Positions 17,901-24,299 of a DNA stretch of 64,000 nucleotides are shown here, piece by piece. This DNA comes from Prevotella sp. P2-180 (GTDB lineage: Bacteria; Bacteroidota; Bacteroidia; Bacteroidales; Bacteroidaceae). Made by a program: the position numbers and the translations under genes. The stretch covers positions 1 to 64,000 of the forward strand of contig NZ_NPJI01000110.1 in the NCBI RefSeq assembly GCF_002251435.1, read 5' to 3'. Within the stretch, counting starts at the first letter, position 1. The number at the start of each line of letters is the position of its first letter. Under the pieces are notes generated by a model. The model was not told the origin of the DNA. It saw nothing but the letters and a program-made list of their open reading frames with translations, and made no database searches.

Positions 17901-18068
17901 CATGCCCTTCGCCTCCGTCATTACGACAACTGTGGGGGCGTTAAGGTCAGGAAAGACATCCACCTCCATGTTGTCGGCCGTATATAGGCCGCCTATGGTC
18001 AGCAACACTCCAAGTATGAGCACTACAAGGCGATTGTCGAGTGAAAATCTGATTATTTTGTTTAACAT
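14973..18068 (-). CDS. cusA: Heavy-metal RND efflux pump (CusA/CzcA family)
   Basis: 1031 residues with twelve membrane helices and two large periplasmic loops. The N-terminus (SLDNRLVVLILGVLL), the TM4 charged region GSLVDDAIVDVENVYRR near residue 400, and GMLLVSRYNDLRENG near the end are hallmarks of the HME-RND group. The pump exports Cu+/Ag+ or Co2+/Zn2+/Cd2+ using the proton gradient. The downstream TolC-like and upstream His-rich adaptor genes complete the complex. Metal choice is not certain from sequence; the exceptionally His-rich adaptor does not decide it. Confidence 0.92.
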   Translation of the reverse strand: MLNKIIRFSLDNRLVVLILGVLLTIGGLYTADNMEVDVFPDLNAPTVVVMTEAKGMAAEEVERLVTFPIETAVNGATDVRRVRSSSTNGFSVVWVEFNWGADVYRARQIVTEKLSTVNDALPQGIGSPTLGPQSSILGELMFVSLTSDTTSLQQLRTLADWTIRPRLMASGGVAQVAVLGGDIREYQIQLSPERMKHFDVGLNEVINAVGNMNRNVAGNTLYEYGNEYIIRGLLTTNDPVEIGKAVVKKSPSGMPIRLDAIAEVMVGNRMPRMGTASYNGKPAVIMTVTKQPSVSTLELTEALDSTIVLLKKSLPADVKLSTDVYRQSRFIESSIDNVKNALIEGGVLVVVVLFLFLMNVRTTLISLVTIPLSLLAAIVALHFMGLTINTMSLGGMCIAIGSLVDDAIVDVENVYRRLRLNRMLPKAEQSSVIEVIFEASKEVRLPILNSTLIIIASFVPIFFLSGMEGRMLQPLGVAFIVALCSSTVVALTMTPVMCSYLLGKGKVNGQGQEPIVARKLKAWYTTALERVIDKKIAVVASTCVALVAAIAVFASLGSSFLPPFNEGSFTINVSTLPGISLEESDKIGRRAEELLLSVPEIKVVGRKTGRAELDEHALGVNTSEIEAPYELKDRSKDELLADIRHKLSEIPGVNIEVGSPISHRIDAMLSGTRASIAIKVFGPDLNHIFKIGNEIKSSIKDIEGVADLNVEQQVERPQLTIKPKRTILAKYGVTMPEFVDMIEVLLEGREVSQVFEGNQTFALTLKVDDASRQSIWGIRHLMVDAGGRKVALENIAEITSTAGPNTISRENAQRKVVVSCNVAGRDLLGVVRDIQHKVDENVNMPEGYHVEYGGQFESQQQASRTLTITSLLSLLVIFMLLFSQFRSVRQSAVVMINLPLALIGGVVAIWMTSGVVSIPSIIGFISLFGIATRNGMLLVSRYNDLRENGMPLKQCVLQGSADRLNPIFMTALTSALALIPMVLGGDLPGNEIQSPMAKVILGGLLTSTLLNGFIIPVMYLLSEERGARGEK

Positions 18069-18079
18069 GGCCTGTGATG

Positions 18080-19306
18080 TTAATGGTTGTGATTATGTCC
18101 TTCAGGAATGACAGAAGACGAGGCAGCAAGCTTCACCTGATATGCTCCTTCAGTCACTATACACTCTCCGGCTTTCAGTCCTGACAATATCTCTGTGCGC
18201 ACTCCGTCAGTTTGCCCTATCTTTACTTCACGTTTCTCAAAAATGCCTTCTTCACCTTTATGTTCATGGCCTTCATGAGCCTCGTGATCATGGTCTTCGT
18301 GTTCATGGTCTTCATGAGCCTCGTGATTATGGTTATGTTTCTTTACATACACATAGTAAAGTCCCTGTTCCTCGGTAAGGGATGTATTAGGCACAGTGAT
18401 AACATTTTGTTTTTGCTTTAGCAACAAATAGACTTCGACAAACGAACCTGCAATGATATCGCCCACGTTGTCAAACTCAAAAGTGGCTGGCAAATAAGCA
18501 GAACCTTCGGGCAGTGTGCGGCTATAGGATATTAGTTTCCCGTTCAGTTCCGATAGTTTATAAACGTTGTCATTACCAGTGGCCTTGAAGTTTGCACTCC
18601 TGATATCGTTCATGTTACGATAAGCACATTCCGGTACATCCACCACCAGTTGCTGTCGTCTGTTTTGAGTCACAACGGCTATTGGATCACCAACGTTTAC
18701 ATAGTCACCCGACTTCACAATAAGCGACTTTATGAAGCCTCCCATTCCAGTAGTCACAACTGCGCTTCCACTTTTCGATGCTGCAATGCCTTCATAAGCC
18801 GCTTTTGCAGTCTGATAGTTTAGTCTTGCTTGTTCATACTCCCGTTGCGACACGATATTCTCGTCGGCCAGAGGTTTCACTCTTTCCATCTCGCTCTTTG
18901 CGGCTTCAAAGGTAGCCTTTGCCTTGGCAATAGGGTCGCCGTCTTGCAAGTGACGGGCGGTAATGTCGGCCAGTGGCTGTCCACTGCCAACTTGACTTCC
19001 TTCCGATAGCGAAGCATTTCTCCAATAAACGATCCCGCTTATTGTAGCAGATACAGTTTGTTCGTCGCCCTGTCTTCTTACTATCTGTCCGGCCGCCTTC
19101 ATCACTGCGGTGAAATCTCCCGGTTCAACAGTCTCAATATCCACTCCGGCTTTTTCCATCTGTTCGTATGTCATGACTATTTCGCCGGAATGATCTTCTT
19201 TTTCTTCTCCCTCATGGTCGTGAGCGCCATGACGTTTTTCTCCCGGATGACAACTTGCCATAAGGCATGCTGCCATCAATATACTATAAATTCCAATGTG
19301 TTTCAT
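18080..19306 (-). CDS. RND efflux periplasmic adaptor, His-rich lipoprotein (CusB/CzcB type)
   Basis: 408 residues; lipobox MAACLMASC, so anchored as a lipoprotein. The N-terminus is already His-rich (HGAHDHEGEEKEDHSG), then come the barrel-sandwich and alpha-hairpin domains of membrane fusion proteins, then a second long histidine/acid run at about residues 325-350 (HNHNHEAHEDHEHEDHDHEA) and a terminal GHNHNH. The acid/His runs should bind metal ions in the periplasm and hand them to the pump. It lies 11 bp upstream of cusA. Start ATG at 19306. Confidence 0.9.
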   Translation of the reverse strand: MKHIGIYSILMAACLMASCHPGEKRHGAHDHEGEEKEDHSGEIVMTYEQMEKAGVDIETVEPGDFTAVMKAAGQIVRRQGDEQTVSATISGIVYWRNASLSEGSQVGSGQPLADITARHLQDGDPIAKAKATFEAAKSEMERVKPLADENIVSQREYEQARLNYQTAKAAYEGIAASKSGSAVVTTGMGGFIKSLIVKSGDYVNVGDPIAVVTQNRRQQLVVDVPECAYRNMNDIRSANFKATGNDNVYKLSELNGKLISYSRTLPEGSAYLPATFEFDNVGDIIAGSFVEVYLLLKQKQNVITVPNTSLTEEQGLYYVYVKKHNHNHEAHEDHEHEDHDHEAHEGHEHKGEEGIFEKREVKIGQTDGVRTEILSGLKAGECIVTEGAYQVKLAASSSVIPEGHNHNH

Positions 19307-19338
19307 ATTAATTCTTGTTTTAGTTAACTAAATGTCTT

Positions 19339-19360
19339 AAGTTTCGCATGTGCTTAACTT
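19339..19360. repeat. Palindromic 22-bp intergenic element, copy 2
   Basis: AAGTT and AACTT ends surround TCGCATGTGCTT. It shares its core with 1462-1485 and, inverted, 20 of 22 bases with 37760-37781. Here it separates the small His-rich gene from the adaptor gene. Confidence 0.7.
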
Positions 19361-19364
19361 CCCC

Positions 19365-19772
19365 TTAACTAAAACACGGCGGCGCCCTCAGGCCACTCAC
19401 CCCTCCATAACCTTCCAGAACATTAATGGTTGAGCGGCAGAAATGATTTTTCAGTTCGGATATGTGAACATCCTTTATATGCCATTCATATCCGAACACA
19501 ACAAACAGCGGCAAAAGGCAAAGATCGGCAACATTGCGGTTGTAGTTTGCCCTTACATCAAGCCACTGTGCATTTTTTATACACGACGAGCAATCATGGT
19601 CTTCTCCATGATGTCCGGTATGTGTGTCGTTTATACGATTGTCGATGCTACATCTTTCCATCACTACACATACTTCCTCACCATGATGATGATGAGGTAT
19701 CATTGGTGCAATCAGCACAGCCAACGCTCCAAGAGTACATGCAATAAAAGAAAGAAAGTTTTTCATCTTCAC
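19365..19772 (-). CDS. Small His/Cys-containing membrane-anchored protein linked to the metal efflux operon
   Basis: 135 residues with one N-terminal hydrophobic segment (FIACTLGALAVLIAPMI) directly followed by PHHHHGEEVC. More histidines and two cysteines follow (HTGHHGEDHDCSSCI), and the chain ends in GLRAPPCFS, a kind of terminus I associate with small proteins next to Bacteroidetes metal pumps. Its position directly ahead of the cusB-like gene suggests metal sensing or chaperoning in the periplasm. It starts 12 bp after the rsmA stop, so it may be read through from rsmA. No enzyme motif is visible. Confidence 0.75.
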   Translation of the reverse strand: MKMKNFLSFIACTLGALAVLIAPMIPHHHHGEEVCVVMERCSIDNRINDTHTGHHGEDHDCSSCIKNAQWLDVRANYNRNVADLCLLPLFVVFGYEWHIKDVHISELKNHFCRSTINVLEGYGGVSGLRAPPCFS

Positions 19773-19784
19773 CTTATTTATATA

Positions 19785-20582
19785 TTATATAGTAGCCAAC
19801 TCCGTTTCCACCATGTTTGTCAACTCAACAAATTCTTTTATTGTCAGCTGTTCGGGGCGTCGGGTCATAATATCATGAGAAAAGAAGCCTTCACTGACAG
19901 TGTGGTCTGCGAACAATGGCCGCATACTCACTCTCAACATTTTTCGACGTTGGTTGAACACTGTTTTCACAACTCTCTTAAACAGTTGTTCGTTGCATCC
20001 AAGACTGGTGGTCTCATTGCGGGTCATTCTTATCACCGCACTCTTAACCTTAGGCGGAGGGTTAAACACACCTTCATCCACAGTAAACAGATACTCCACA
20101 TCGTACCATGCTTGTATCATCACGCTCAATATACCATAAGCCTTCGTGTTAGGCTGAGATGCCATACGTTGCGCCACCTCTCGTTGTATCATACCCGTAC
20201 AGCAAGGTATGAGGTCTTTGTTGTCGAGCATTTTGAAGAATATCTGTGACGAGATGTCATACGGATAATTTCCGGTGAGCACAAATTGTCGTCCTTCAAA
20301 AATCTTCGATAAATCCATTCTCAGAAAGTCCTCTCCCAATATATTGTCGCGAAGTCGTGGGAAGCGTTCATAAAGATAAGCCACCGACTCTGTATCTATC
20401 TCCACCGCCTTCACTTCACGCGGTTTTTCCACAAGATACTGCGTAAGCACTCCCATGCCCGGTCCGACTTCCAAAATGGGAAGTTCCGGGCATGCGTCCA
20501 CTGTGTCCGCTATGCGTTTTGCTATTGTGAGGTCTGTGAGAAAATGTTGACCGAGATTTTTCTTTGGGCGTACCTGTTTCAT
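19785..20582 (-). CDS. rsmA: 16S rRNA dimethyladenosine transferase
   Basis: 265 residues. KNLGQHFL at the N-terminus, the SAM-binding EVGPGMGVLT (about residue 40) and the catalytic GNYPYDISSQIFFK (about residue 104, the NLPY-like motif) identify RsmA/KsgA. The enzyme dimethylates two adjacent adenines of helix 45 late in 30S subunit assembly. Full length for the family. Encoded downstream of a tRNA-Gln gene, with a terminator in between. Confidence 0.95.
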   Translation of the reverse strand: MKQVRPKKNLGQHFLTDLTIAKRIADTVDACPELPILEVGPGMGVLTQYLVEKPREVKAVEIDTESVAYLYERFPRLRDNILGEDFLRMDLSKIFEGRQFVLTGNYPYDISSQIFFKMLDNKDLIPCCTGMIQREVAQRMASQPNTKAYGILSVMIQAWYDVEYLFTVDEGVFNPPPKVKSAVIRMTRNETTSLGCNEQLFKRVVKTVFNQRRKMLRVSMRPLFADHTVSEGFFSHDIMTRRPEQLTIKEFVELTNMVETELATI

Positions 20583-20628
20583 AAAATAACATTATTAATG
20601 GAGCTCACACTCCTTTTGGCATAAACAA

Positions 20629-20658
20629 AAGAGCGCAACCTCGAAAGATTGCGCTCTT
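20629..20658 (-). terminator. Strong intrinsic terminator of the tRNA-Gln gene
   Basis: A perfect 10-bp stem AAGAGCGCAA/TTGCGCTCTT with a short loop, followed on the minus strand by TTTTGTTT, lies 6 bp beyond the tRNA 3' end. Confidence 0.85.
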
Positions 20659-20664
20659 CTTTGT

Positions 20665-20734
20665 TGGGATACCCGGACTCGAACCAGGAAAGGCAGGACC
20701 AGAATCTGCAGTGTTACCATTACACCATATCCCA
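20665..20734 (-). tRNA. tRNA-Gln (anticodon CTG)
   Basis: 70 bases fold as a cloverleaf: acceptor TGGGATA/TATCCCA, D-arm GTGT/ACAC, anticodon stem GCAGA/CCTGC (one A-C mismatch next to the loop), loop TTCTGGT with anticodon CTG, and T-arm CCTGG/CCGGG with loop TTCGAGT. The CCA end is not encoded. Own promoter box at 20773-20780 and terminator at 20629-20658. Confidence 0.93.
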
Positions 20735-20772
20735 ATTTTGTATTGCAATCGTTTGTTCCCTGATTGCGACTG

Positions 20773-20780
20773 CAAAGGTA
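20773..20780 (-). promoter_or_regulatory. -7 box TACCTTTG for tRNA-Gln
   Basis: TAnnTTTG match on the minus strand, 39 bp before the mature tRNA 5' end. Confidence 0.55.
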
Positions 20781-20902
20781 CTGACTTTTTCTTAATCCTC
20801 CAAATCTTTTTGCTATTTTTTTTAATATCGTCCTTATTTTTTCTTGTTTTCTTACAAAAATCACCTCTTTTCCTTCAATTTTCCACCCTATTTCCTGTTT
20901 TT

Positions 20903-21850
20903 TTATATCTGCGGCATATCTATCATATTGTTGGCAATGGCGTATATGGTTAGACCTGCAAGAGAGTGTATCTGGAGTTTACGCACTATGTTGCGTCGAT
21001 GAGTGATAACCGTATTTACGGATATAAACAGGCGGGAGGCTATCTCCTTGTTGCTCATGCCCTGCACCAAACACACTATTATCTCCCTCTCGCGCTCAGA
21101 AATTGACTCTGTGCTTTCAGGACACTTTATCATACTCGTGATACGGGCGGTGACATCGTCGGCCTTCACTTTCTGCTCAAGCAGACGGATGGCAGGCACA
21201 AACAACACTTCCTCCACATTGCTATGGTTGGTAAGCCATTCTTCGTTGTTGTAAATGTCGTAGAGAGTGCCCGTAAGTTGATGATTGGCAAGACTGTTGT
21301 GTGGCAGATATTTTATTATGATGTTTTTTAGCTCCTGAAACTTGCCTGTAGTGTCGCTGTGATGCTTTGAAAATATCTCCACATTATAATTAGGTATGCG
21401 CTCACCACGCAGCAAAGCTTCAACATAAGGGAAAAGGGTTTTCTCCTCATATTTCATGTGAAGATGGATGTCGTGGGCATACTCGTCGTAAAGACGCAGT
21501 ATGAGTGGGGCAAGGCCGCTGCCATCCGCCAACGACTCCTCAAGCCTTCGTCTGATGGTTGGAAGCTGATAATCGAGGAAAAAGGTATGGGAGGCACGCA
21601 GATAGCCCAAGAGGGTCTTCACCGAGATTTTCTCGTCGGTTTCCTTCGGAGCATATCCATTTATTAGAAAATTCACCACTATAACAAAAGTGTAACAGTC
21701 AACTCCTTGTTCGTGACATACTTCTTCCACTGTCTTGTCGCCAAAACCAAGATGTATACCAAAGGCCCCCAGGCCTTGCAGCATACTGTAATTGTCGCTA
21801 ATGAGGTCAATCATCTTGTCGTCGGCCTCGTAAAGTTTCATCCTCTTCAT
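20903..21850 (-). CDS. Hemerythrin-domain transcription regulator with LuxR helix-turn-helix
   Basis: About 315 residues from ATG at 21850. An N-terminal ScdA/RIC-like segment is followed by a hemerythrin-like four-helix domain with likely di-iron ligands in HDIHLHMKYEEKTLFP, FSKHHSD and HSNVEEVLFVPA (about residues 150-240), then a LuxR-type HTH (SEREREIIVCLVQGMSNKEI to about residue 305). The fusion suggests sensing of oxygen, NO or iron coupled to DNA binding. The open frame extends to 21898, but that upstream ATG sits inside the -7 box TATCTTTG at 21876-21883, so the 21850 start is preferred. Divergent from a TonB receptor gene that it may control. Confidence 0.85.
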   Translation of the reverse strand: MKRMKLYEADDKMIDLISDNYSMLQGLGAFGIHLGFGDKTVEEVCHEQGVDCYTFVIVVNFLINGYAPKETDEKISVKTLLGYLRASHTFFLDYQLPTIRRRLEESLADGSGLAPLILRLYDEYAHDIHLHMKYEEKTLFPYVEALLRGERIPNYNVEIFSKHHSDTTGKFQELKNIIIKYLPHNSLANHQLTGTLYDIYNNEEWLTNHSNVEEVLFVPAIRLLEQKVKADDVTARITSMIKCPESTESISEREREIIVCLVQGMSNKEIASRLFISVNTVITHRRNIVRKLQIHSLAGLTIYAIANNMIDMPQI

Positions 21851-21875
21851 GTTATTTCGGTCGCTATTTTGGCTG

Positions 21876-21883
21876 CAAAGATA
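21876..21883 (-). promoter_or_regulatory. -7 box TATCTTTG that fixes the start of the hemerythrin-LuxR gene
   Basis: Perfect match on the minus strand. It overlaps the 5' extension of the reading frame, so translation must start downstream, at 21850 or 21841. Confidence 0.65.
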
Positions 21884-21968
21884 GTACTTTTTCATCATTC
21901 ACACAATACTTATTTTTAGGTATTAGCATTCTTTTTTGCGAATTAACATCATTATTATTTATTACCCC

Positions 21969-21982
21969 AATAACATGTTATT
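21969..21982. promoter_or_regulatory. 14-bp palindrome between divergent regulator and TonB receptor
   Basis: AATAACATGTTATT is a perfect palindrome in the 243-bp divergent region, roughly 70-90 bp from both -7 boxes. It could be the operator of the hemerythrin-LuxR protein or of a global regulator. Confidence 0.4.
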
Positions 21983-22051
21983 ATTAAACATAACGCCAAT
22001 GCCGGAAACGAATACCACCTTTTGAGTATTTCACAACCCGATATATTGCCT

Positions 22052-22059
22052 TACCTTTG
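22052..22059 (+). promoter_or_regulatory. -7 box TACCTTTG for the first TonB receptor
   Basis: TAnnTTTG match 35 bp before the preferred start codon at 22094. Confidence 0.55.
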
Positions 22060-22093
22060 CACCCGAAAACAGAATAAAACAGGAAAAACAGAA

Positions 22094-24196
22094 ATGAAAA
22101 AGAACTTTTTATCGATGGCCATAATGGTTACTATGGCGACGCTGACACACAAAGCAGAAGCAGCAAAACAATACATCATGGATAACAACGACAAAGAACT
22201 GTCTTACAAAGATAGTCACGACCACGACATACACCGTACCGTAAACCTCGACGACGTGGTTGTATCGGCCAACAAAAGCGCTATGAAAAGAAAGGATGCA
22301 CCAGTAGTGGTGAACGTCATCAGCGCAAAACTACTTGAACAAGTAAACGCGCCCGACTTGGCAAAAACCCTTTCATACCAGTCGGGATTAAGAGTAGAAA
22401 ACAACTGCCAGAACTGCGGATTCCCACAGGTGAGAATCAACGGACTGGAAGGGTCATACTCACAGATACTTATCAACAGCCGACCCGTAGTCAGTTCGCT
22501 TGCAGGTGTTTACGGATTGGAACAGATACCAGCAGCCATGGTCGACCGAATAGAGGTAGTAAGAGGCGGTGGCTCGGCTTTGTTTGGAGCAAATGCCGTA
22601 GGAGGAACGATAAACATCATAACCAAAGACCCGAAAAGCAACTCCTTCGAATTCAACAACACACTCTCGTCTATTGGAGGGAAAGCGTGGGAAGACAACA
22701 TGGGGGCAAACGCCTCGATAGTGGCACACGACAACTCCTACGGACTCGCCCTTTATCAGACATACCGCAACAGACAACAGTACGACCACGACGGCGACGG
22801 TTTTTCGGAACTCGGAAAGCTCTCGGCCCACACCTTCGGCCTACACAGCTTTTACCGCCCGACACAGTTCACACGCATAGGTTTGGAATACCACACCACC
22901 AACGAATTCCGCCGCGGAGGCAACAAGTTTGACCTTGAGCCGCATCTTTCCGACATAACGGAACAAACACGCCATATAATAAACAGTGGAGGACTTACCT
23001 ACGACATTGCATGGAAAGAATGGGCTCACAAGGTATCGCTCTTCTCTTCGTTGCAACACATAGACCGCAACAGCTACTACGGCGCCCAACAAGACCCCGA
23101 CGCATACGGCAAGACCAAAGACCTCACCTATGTGGGAGGCGCAACTTACACAGGACGCTTCAGCCGTCTGCTTTTCGCTCCCGCCACATTAACCGGAGGT
23201 ATAGAATACCAATACAACACCCTCCACGACATCATGACAGGCTACAACCGCGACCTCAAACAAGACGTGAAAATTGCCAGTGCCTACGGGCAGGGAGAAT
23301 GGACAGTCAACCGCATCACACTGCTTGCCGGACTGCGCATCGACAGCCATAACCTCATAGACAATCCTATAATCAGTCCGCGACTGAACATGATGTGGAA
23401 AACATCTGATAATCTACAGGCACGCCTAACCTGGTCTACTGGATTCCGCGCACCACAAGCTTACGACGAAGACCTTCACGTAACGGCTGTTGGTGGCGAA
23501 GGAGTGCTGATAAAACTCGCCGACGGATTGAAACCGGAAAAGTCCAACAGCATTAGCGGATCTGTAGACTGGACATTCCGCCACGGCCATTTTCTCTTCA
23601 ACATCTTGGGCGAGGCATTCTACACCTCACTGACCGACGTTTTTTACCTTCAGAACATTGGTGTTGATCCCGACGGAAACACTGTACAGGAACGATGCAA
23701 CGGCAATGGTGCAAACGTCTATGGCGTAAACTTCGACGCAAGGGCAGCCCATGGCCAAAACTTTTCATTGCAGGCCGGACTCACACTCCAGCGCAGCCGC
23801 TACAAGGAGTTGACCACATGGAGCGAAAACCCAGAAGTGGCACCAGTGAAGAACATGCCACGCACTCCCGACATCTACGGTTATTTCACGATGAACCTGA
23901 AGCCAGCCAAGCGCCTTGACCTTTCCATGTCGGGCATCTATACAGGCCGCATGTACGTTCCTCACTTCGGCGAGACAGACGAAATGGTGCATACACCCGA
24001 CTTCATAGAGCTTTCCGCCAAGGCTTCCTACACATTCTCGTTAGGCCATCATCTGAAACTCCAGCTCAACTGCGGCATCCAAAACCTCCTCAACGCGTTC
24101 CAAAAAGACCTCGACCGCGGCGAATTCCGCGACTCTGGTTATTTCTATGGTCCCACCCAGCCCCGCACGCTTTTTGTCGGAGTAAAGGTGTTTTAA
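22094..24196 (+). CDS. TonB-dependent outer-membrane receptor (CirA/HmuR-like)
   Basis: 700 residues from the ATG at 22094, which gives a proper signal peptide (MKKNFLSMAIMVTMATLTHKAEA); the frame opens at 22022 but that part precedes the promoter box. A plug domain (LDDVVVSANKS; NCQNCGFPQVRINGLEG; RIEVVRGGGSALFGANAVGG) is followed by a 22-strand barrel ending in the aromatic-terminated LFVGVKVF. There is no carboxypeptidase-like N-terminal extension and no SusD partner, so it resembles siderophore/heme/cobalamin-type receptors rather than SusC. The paired Cys in NCQNCG is notable. Divergent from the hemerythrin-LuxR regulator, so iron, heme or copper uptake is a fair guess only. Confidence 0.88.
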   Translation: MKKNFLSMAIMVTMATLTHKAEAAKQYIMDNNDKELSYKDSHDHDIHRTVNLDDVVVSANKSAMKRKDAPVVVNVISAKLLEQVNAPDLAKTLSYQSGLRVENNCQNCGFPQVRINGLEGSYSQILINSRPVVSSLAGVYGLEQIPAAMVDRIEVVRGGGSALFGANAVGGTINIITKDPKSNSFEFNNTLSSIGGKAWEDNMGANASIVAHDNSYGLALYQTYRNRQQYDHDGDGFSELGKLSAHTFGLHSFYRPTQFTRIGLEYHTTNEFRRGGNKFDLEPHLSDITEQTRHIINSGGLTYDIAWKEWAHKVSLFSSLQHIDRNSYYGAQQDPDAYGKTKDLTYVGGATYTGRFSRLLFAPATLTGGIEYQYNTLHDIMTGYNRDLKQDVKIASAYGQGEWTVNRITLLAGLRIDSHNLIDNPIISPRLNMMWKTSDNLQARLTWSTGFRAPQAYDEDLHVTAVGGEGVLIKLADGLKPEKSNSISGSVDWTFRHGHFLFNILGEAFYTSLTDVFYLQNIGVDPDGNTVQERCNGNGANVYGVNFDARAAHGQNFSLQAGLTLQRSRYKELTTWSENPEVAPVKNMPRTPDIYGYFTMNLKPAKRLDLSMSGIYTGRMYVPHFGETDEMVHTPDFIELSAKASYTFSLGHHLKLQLNCGIQNLLNAFQKDLDRGEFRDSGYFYGPTQPRTLFVGVKVF

Positions 24197-24199
24197 TGA

Positions 24200-24253
24200 A
24201 AATTCTTCATTCTTAATACTTAATTCTTCATTCTTCATTCTTCATTCTTCATT
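24200..24253. repeat. Heptamer array (ATTCTTC)n between the two TonB receptor genes
   Basis: Six to seven mostly perfect ATTCTTC units, interrupted by TTAATACTTA, end 8 bp before the -7 box of the next gene. The repeat thus occupies the -33 region of the second receptor promoter. Confidence 0.9.
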
Positions 24254-24260
24254 TTTTTTG

Positions 24261-24268
24261 TACCTTTG
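24261..24268 (+). promoter_or_regulatory. -7 box TACCTTTG for the BtuB-like receptor
   Basis: TAnnTTTG match 32 bp before the ATG at 24300; the spacer and -33 site upstream consist of heptamer repeats and a T-run. Confidence 0.55.
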
Positions 24269-24299
24269 CACCCGTTTTTTAACACATAATAAATAAACA

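Noticed and set aside
22022..22093. Upstream start of the first TonB receptor
   Set aside because: The extension covers the -7 box and would bury the signal peptide 24 residues inside the protein.
24197..24299. Cobalamin riboswitch before the BtuB-like receptor
   Set aside because: Only about 100 bp of leader made of heptamer repeats and a promoter; none of the conserved B12-box sequence is present.
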